From Pseudomonas protegens CHA0 (GTDB taxonomy: Bacteria; Pseudomonadota; Gammaproteobacteria; Pseudomonadales; Pseudomonadaceae), in the NCBI RefSeq assembly GCF_000397205.1, contig NC_021237.1, forward strand, positions 3,969,001 through 4,033,000: DNA of 64,000 bases, written 5' to 3'. The translations under genes were made by a program, and so were the position numbers. Shown piece after piece: positions 60,168 to 64,000 of this stretch. Position 1 is the first letter of the stretch; each line of letters begins with the position of its first letter. Below the pieces are notes generated by a model. That model was given only the letters and a program-made list of their open reading frames with translations. It was not told where the DNA came from and ran no database searches.

Positions 60168-61397
60168 ATGAGTTGGTTTAGCGAACTTAATACCGTTGAA
60201 AAACGCACCTTCTATTCCGCATTTGGTGGCTGGGCCTTGGACGCCCTGGATTTCATGGTGTTCACCTTTGTCATCGCCTCGCTGATGACCCTTTGGCACA
60301 TTGACAAGGGTTCAGTGGGGCTACTGAGTACCGTGACGTTACTTTTCTCGTCCATTGGCGGATGGGGAGCGGGCATTCTGGCAGACCGATACGGTCGTGT
60401 GCGGTTGCTGCAGATCAGTATTCTGTGGTTCTCGATCTGCACCGTATTGATCGGCTTTGCGCAAAACTTCGAACAGTTATTTGTCCTTCGGGCACTGCAG
60501 GGGCTCGGGTTCGGAGGTGAGTGGGCCGTGGGATCGGTACTGATCGGCGAAATGGTTCGAGCGCAACATCGCGGCAAAGCCGTGGGTATCGTGCAAAGCG
60601 GATGGGCCATTGGCTGGGGCGCCGCCGCACTGCTCTACACACTGTCTTTCAGCTTGCTTCCCGAAGATATTGCCTGGCGTTCGCTGTTTTGGATCGGCAT
60701 CGTTCCGGCACTTCTGGTCCTCTACATTCGTAAATATGTACCAGAGCCCGAGGTATTCCTGCGGACTAAAAAGCACCAGAGCGAAACAGGCAACTCGGTT
60801 CCTTTCTGGCACATTTTCTCACCCTCGCTCCTGCGCACCACGCTGCTATCCGCCCTGCTCTGCATGGGCGTTCAAGGTGGCTACTACGCAATCACCACGT
60901 GGTTGCCAGCCTATCTGAAACTGGAAAAGGGCCTGTCGGTCTTTGGCACCGGTAGCTATCTGATGGTGGTCATCATCGGTTCATTCTTTGGCTATGTCTG
61001 CGGCGCCTTCCTGTCTGACCGCCTGGGGCGCCGCCCCAACTTCATCATCTTCGCCGTTCTGTCGGCCATCAGTGTGGTCTGCTACATGCAGCTGAACTTG
61101 ACCAACACTCAAATGCTGTTTCTCGGCTTTCCACTGGGCTTCGCAGCTTCAGGTATCTACAGCGGCATGGGCGCCTTTTTGACTGAGCTTTATCCTTCAG
61201 CAGTGAGGGCCAATGGCCAGGCATTCTCCTATAACTTTGGGCGAGCGGTAGGCGCTCTGTTTCCCGGACTCGTAGGCTTTATAAGCGCCAAATACAGCCT
61301 CGGCACCGCCATCGCGATCTTCGCGGGAGGAGCCTACTGCCTTGTCCTGGTGGTGACCTTCTTCCTCCCGGAAACCAAGGGCAAGCAATTACACTGA
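60168..61397 (+). CDS. MFS transporter (aromatic acid/sugar acid type)
   Basis: The 409-residue inner-membrane protein has about 12 hydrophobic segments. GWALDALDFMVFTFVIASL and GILADRYGRVRLLQ are typical of the aromatic acid and sialate-type H+ symporters, and FLSDRLGRRPNF marks the second half. It should import the ring acid processed by the LigI-like enzymes. It lies between the two lactonase-type genes and is probably co-transcribed with the first. Confidence 0.9.
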   Translation: MSWFSELNTVEKRTFYSAFGGWALDALDFMVFTFVIASLMTLWHIDKGSVGLLSTVTLLFSSIGGWGAGILADRYGRVRLLQISILWFSICTVLIGFAQNFEQLFVLRALQGLGFGGEWAVGSVLIGEMVRAQHRGKAVGIVQSGWAIGWGAAALLYTLSFSLLPEDIAWRSLFWIGIVPALLVLYIRKYVPEPEVFLRTKKHQSETGNSVPFWHIFSPSLLRTTLLSALLCMGVQGGYYAITTWLPAYLKLEKGLSVFGTGSYLMVVIIGSFFGYVCGAFLSDRLGRRPNFIIFAVLSAISVVCYMQLNLTNTQMLFLGFPLGFAASGIYSGMGAFLTELYPSAVRANGQAFSYNFGRAVGALFPGLVGFISAKYSLGTAIAIFAGGAYCLVLVVTFFLPETKGKQLH

Positions 61398-61419
61398 GCC
61401 AGCCATCATTTGTTAGAGT

Positions 61420-61451
61420 AACGCCCACGCAATGTTCGTTACGTGGGCGTT
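61420..61451 (+). terminator. hairpin after the MFS gene
   Basis: A 10-bp perfect stem (61420-61429 with 61442-61451, loop of 12) lies 23 bp after the MFS stop. The following T-run is short, so it could act as a terminator and as part of the leader of the next gene. Confidence 0.55.
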
Positions 61452-61455
61452 TGAC

Positions 61456-61473
61456 GTTTCAAGCTTTTGAAAC
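61456..61473. promoter_or_regulatory. 18-bp palindrome at the fused regulator promoter
   Basis: GTTTCAAGCTTTTGAAAC has perfect 7-bp arms around GCTT. It starts at the end of a TTGACG (61451-61456) that could serve as a -35, so it would cover the promoter spacer. It lies 23 bp before the fused gene ATG and may allow autoregulation. Confidence 0.5.
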
Positions 61474-61495
61474 TGACATTTGATGACTGAGTAAA

Positions 61496-63106
61496 ATGAC
61501 TATAAAAGCAATTGGCCGACGCGATCACTTCTCGGTTGAAATTTTTCGTCACCTGGAAAGCGAAATACGTGAAGGTCGACTCCGCCCAGGTGATCGCATC
61601 CCCACGGAAAGCCGGTTGGCAGAGGCTTTTGCCGTTAGCCGAAATGTAGTGCGTGAAGCTGTCGCTCGGCTCAATTCGGCCGGCCTCGTCGTCAGTCGCC
61701 AGGGGCTTGGGGTATTTGTTGCAACCGAAGCCAACCAAAGCAGCTTCCGGATAACTCAAGAGGAGCTCACCGATAGCACCAAGCTGCGTCAACTGTATGA
61801 GCTGCGCCTGGACCTCGAAGTCGCCGCGGCCGCCATGGCCGCCAGACGCCGGTCACTCAGTCAGTTGAACAAGATTGAAGCGGCACTGGACACCCTGCGC
61901 GCCAGTATCCAAAACCGTCAGGACATGGTGGAACACAGCCTGCAGTTCAAGCGCGCAATTGCCGATGCCACAGGCAATGAATACTTTCGCAACTTCATCA
62001 TTTTTCTGTGCAGCCACGTCTACGAAGCGGCGTTACTGGAGAACCACCTGGTTCGCTCCAGCGACCTTGGCGAGACGCTACTGGCTGAGCATCAGGCGAT
62101 CTTCGAAGCGATCAGGCTCGGCGATCCCGACCTTGCCAGACGAGTCACCTGGCAACAAATCATCAACTCCGCCGAACGCAACGGATTGCGAGGATTGCAA
62201 GGTTGGGAAATCACTCGGATGAGTTCGCTGGGAGAGACCTACGCACCGCAATGCGCAGGCCCGGACCCTGAACCTCGTACATTGCCACGCACCTTGCCTG
62301 ACGGCGCGTGCGACTGCCACTTCCACGTTTTTGGTGACGAGAATGGCCAACCCTTCTCTCCTCACCGCTCCTACACGCCGCCGCCCGCTCCACTGGAGGC
62401 ATTTCAACGCGTCCAAAAAACCCTGGGGCTAAGTCGCGGGGTCATCGTCCAACCCAGCGTCTATGGGGCGGACAACAGCACAACGCTCGCGGCACTGAAA
62501 GAAGCGGGCAGCGCATTCCGCGGCGTTGTGGTGATCGATGCCGATACCGATACAGAAACCTTGTGGGCAATGCATCGCCTCGGGGTGCGCGGCGTGCGCG
62601 TCAACCTGATCTTCAAAAGCGGTGTCGAGGTATCGGATGTTGCAGCGCTGGCAGAAAAAGTCGCGCCACTTGGCTGGCACCTACAGCTACTGATCGATAT
62701 CACCGAGTTCGCCGACTTGTACGAGACCGTGGCCAGCCTGCCCGTCGCAGTCGTCATCGACCACATGGGGCACATGCCCACCAGTTGCGGGCTGGGCCAT
62801 CCAGGATTCACCGACCTGCTGCGGCTGTTAAAAGAAGGTCGTGTGTGGGTCAAGCTTTCGGGGGCTTATCGCTTTACAGCATCGAAGGACTTCCCTTACG
62901 ACGACGTAACGCCCTACGCTCGGGCGTTGATCGAAGCGAATCCAAACCGCTTACTGTGGGCGAGCGACTGGCCACATCCTTGTATACCGGTACCCATGCC
63001 CAACGATGCCAGTCTGCTGGAGATGCTGTTTAACTGGGTTGAAAACGATGACGCGCTCATCAAGCAGATTTTGGTTGATAACCCTGCAAAGCTCTATGGG
63101 TTCTGA
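61496..63106 (+). CDS. GntR/FCD regulator fused in frame to a LigI-like amidohydrolase
   Basis: The single 536-residue frame has a GntR winged helix (residues 11-77, IPTESRLAEAFAVSRNVVRE), an FCD ligand-binding domain (about 96-222), a short linker, and a complete LigI-like amidohydrolase (about 265-536) with CDCHFHV (His275, His277), VVIDHMGHMP (His423) and LWASDWPH (Asp491). There is no stop between the halves. Met242 (62219) aligns with Met1 of the stand-alone paralogue, so fusion by stop loss of two adjacent genes is likely. Internal initiation there is possible, but its ribosome site is weak. It may sense its own substrate or product. Its neighbours are an MFS transporter and the paralogue. 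Confidence 0.85.
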   Translation: MTIKAIGRRDHFSVEIFRHLESEIREGRLRPGDRIPTESRLAEAFAVSRNVVREAVARLNSAGLVVSRQGLGVFVATEANQSSFRITQEELTDSTKLRQLYELRLDLEVAAAAMAARRRSLSQLNKIEAALDTLRASIQNRQDMVEHSLQFKRAIADATGNEYFRNFIIFLCSHVYEAALLENHLVRSSDLGETLLAEHQAIFEAIRLGDPDLARRVTWQQIINSAERNGLRGLQGWEITRMSSLGETYAPQCAGPDPEPRTLPRTLPDGACDCHFHVFGDENGQPFSPHRSYTPPPAPLEAFQRVQKTLGLSRGVIVQPSVYGADNSTTLAALKEAGSAFRGVVVIDADTDTETLWAMHRLGVRGVRVNLIFKSGVEVSDVAALAEKVAPLGWHLQLLIDITEFADLYETVASLPVAVVIDHMGHMPTSCGLGHPGFTDLLRLLKEGRVWVKLSGAYRFTASKDFPYDDVTPYARALIEANPNRLLWASDWPHPCIPVPMPNDASLLEMLFNWVENDDALIKQILVDNPAKLYGF

Positions 63107-63177
63107 TACCGCTCGACGATCTGCGCACATCGGTTTTCGCTGGGCCGATGGCCTCCAATCAATACTTGGAGAAACGC

Positions 63178-63196
63178 GAGGCGGCCAAGCCGCCTC
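63178..63196. terminator. hairpin between convergent genes
   Basis: An 8-bp perfect stem (63178-63185 with 63189-63196, loop of 3) lies between the fused gene and the YdiJ-like gene. It lacks a clear T-run on either strand, so its terminator role is uncertain. Confidence 0.4.
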
Positions 63197-63209
63197 AGGC
63201 TCGCGCCAA

Positions 63210-64000
63210 TCAGCATCCTGAAGATGGGGTGGCGGTGTCGCGCAGGAACCTCAGCAACGCCTGGAGCGGGTGCAGGACAAGCTGCCCGTCCTTGCGCTTG
63301 ACCTGGCTTCGACACGAGTACCCATCCGCCAGCAGGCGCCCTGCCCCATTAAGACGGGCCACCAATGGCCCCCAGGACTGTCGGTAAATAACCTCGGACG
63401 TCTCGGCATTTTGTGTTTCGTGCCCGTAGGTTCCGGACATTCCACAACACCCACTGGCTTGCACCTGCAACCTCAAGCCGACTCGCGCATAGATCGTCTG
63501 CCACAGGCCCACACTGCCCGGCTCGTTGGTTTTCTCGGTGCAGTGCGGCAGGAAGTAGTAAGTACCTTCGTCGGCGCTCACCGCTGATTGCACAAGCACC
63601 TCCACAAGCCATTCCTGCGGCAGCAGCACCGCTGGGGCCTGGTCCTCACCCAGGGTCTTGACGTACTCCTGGCGGTAAACCAAGGTCATCGCTGGATCAA
63701 GCCCCACCAACGGAATCTGATATTGATGCAATTCGCGAAGCGATCGGGCGTTGAAATGCGCGGCTTGTTCGAATGCCTTTAGAAAGCCCTGAACCTGCAG
63801 CGGCTTGCCATTGGCCGCGAACGGCGCGATGTACACCTCAAACCCGAGCCTGGAAATCAACTCGATCCAGTCCGCGAGCAGCGGTGTCTCGAAATAACGG
63901 GTGAAGGCGTCCAGCACGAGAATAACGCTGCGTTTACGCTGCGCCTCGTCCAGCCCTTCAAGAAGCGCTGGCGACGCCACGCGCACCTTCCAGCGGCGGC
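63210..64000 (-). CDS. YdiJ-like FAD/Fe-S 2-hydroxyacid dehydrogenase (5' end cut by window edge)
   Basis: Only the last 263 residues are in the window. They match the C-terminal CCG-type domain of YdiJ/GlcD-like fused dehydrogenases, with LPHCTEK, ASGCCGMSGTYGHE and GYSCRSQVKR; the Cys residues are expected to bind an Fe-S cluster or substrate-linked site. YdiJ-type proteins are membrane-associated FAD-linked oxidoreductases for D-lactate or D-2-hydroxyglutarate. The FAD-binding and ferredoxin-like domains would lie beyond the right edge. It converges with the fused GntR gene. Confidence 0.8.
   Translation of the reverse strand, partial: RRWKVRVASPALLEGLDEAQRKRSVILVLDAFTRYFETPLLADWIELISRLGFEVYIAPFAANGKPLQVQGFLKAFEQAAHFNARSLRELHQYQIPLVGLDPAMTLVYRQEYVKTLGEDQAPAVLLPQEWLVEVLVQSAVSADEGTYYFLPHCTEKTNEPGSVGLWQTIYARVGLRLQVQASGCCGMSGTYGHETQNAETSEVIYRQSWGPLVARLNGAGRLLADGYSCRSQVKRKDGQLVLHPLQALLRFLRDTATPSSGC

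Noticed and set aside
62150..62280. Frameshift or annotation artefact at the GntR-hydrolase junction
   Set aside because: Reading base by base, the frame is continuous and both halves are intact in that frame; no stop or shift is seen. A sequencing error cannot be excluded from one sequence.

Overview
The window looks like a chromosomal segment of a fluorescent-group Pseudomonas. The DNA is G+C-rich, most genes are catabolic or transport genes, and several genes are typical of that genus: a divergent mdeR/mdeA pair, a mesX/mesD methionine operon, a DUF1302/DUF1329 pair and many LysR, AraC, GntR and TetR regulators. I saw no rRNA, tRNA, CRISPR array, prophage or complete insertion sequence. 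The only mobile DNA is a 140-bp MITE-like element at 29614-29753. Two stretches are visibly less G+C-rich than the rest: the mesX operon (about 4.5-7.4 kb) and the LigI-like/MFS/GntR block (about 59.2-63.1 kb).

Layout. 0-4.4 kb: the end of an alpha/beta hydrolase, a sugar isomerase-like TIM barrel behind a perfect palindrome, and an exported amidohydrolase divergent from a LysR regulator. 4.7-7.4 kb: a MesX/MesD/flavin reductase operon for folate-independent methionine synthesis, with a MetR-type box upstream. 7.5-10.6 kb: MdeR and methionine gamma-lyase, then a BraC-like binding protein. 11.3-17.9 kb: three tandem tail-collar (microcystin-dependent-protein type) genes, a GNAT acetyltransferase and a 1389-residue autotransporter built from four 525-bp repeats. 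18.0-26.4 kb, minus strand: two operons (ALDH, permease, transaminase; and FMO, RidA, DUF1028, M20 deacylase) whose upstream regions share an aligned 64-bp promoter block. 26.6-29.8 kb: an acyl-CoA synthetase, an AraC regulator and the MITE.

29.8-38.2 kb: LysR, DUF1302, DUF1329, MHS-type MFS, M20 amidohydrolase and amidase, probably for uptake and cleavage of a lipophilic amide. 38.2-42.8 kb: a PAS/PAS/HK/REC sensor kinase and the two carboxyspermidine-pathway genes. 43.0-44.7 kb: a secreted M20 dipeptidase. 44.8-50.4 kb, minus strand: six packed genes (GT2, secreted protein, ferritin-like diiron protein, second glycosyltransferase, PAP2 enzyme, fatty-acid desaturase) that look like an uncharacterised glycolipid or envelope-lipid pathway.

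50.6-59.0 kb: an Ldh2-type reductase, a polar amino acid-type ABC importer, an M24 protein that keeps the catalytic residues of DMSP lyase DddP, a DgcA/StcD-like flavoprotein demethylase and a TetR regulator with a clear operator; this suggests uptake and breakdown of an onium or betaine compound. 59.2-63.1 kb: a LigI-like amidohydrolase, an MFS transporter, and a single reading frame that joins a GntR/FCD regulator to a second LigI-like hydrolase. The window ends inside a YdiJ-like FAD/Fe-S dehydrogenase.

The observations most worth following up are the regulator-enzyme fusion, the DddP-like protein, the six-gene lipid/glycosyltransferase operon, the shared promoter block and the tail-collar/autotransporter locus. 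All functions come from reading the sequence and from recalled family knowledge; no search was run.
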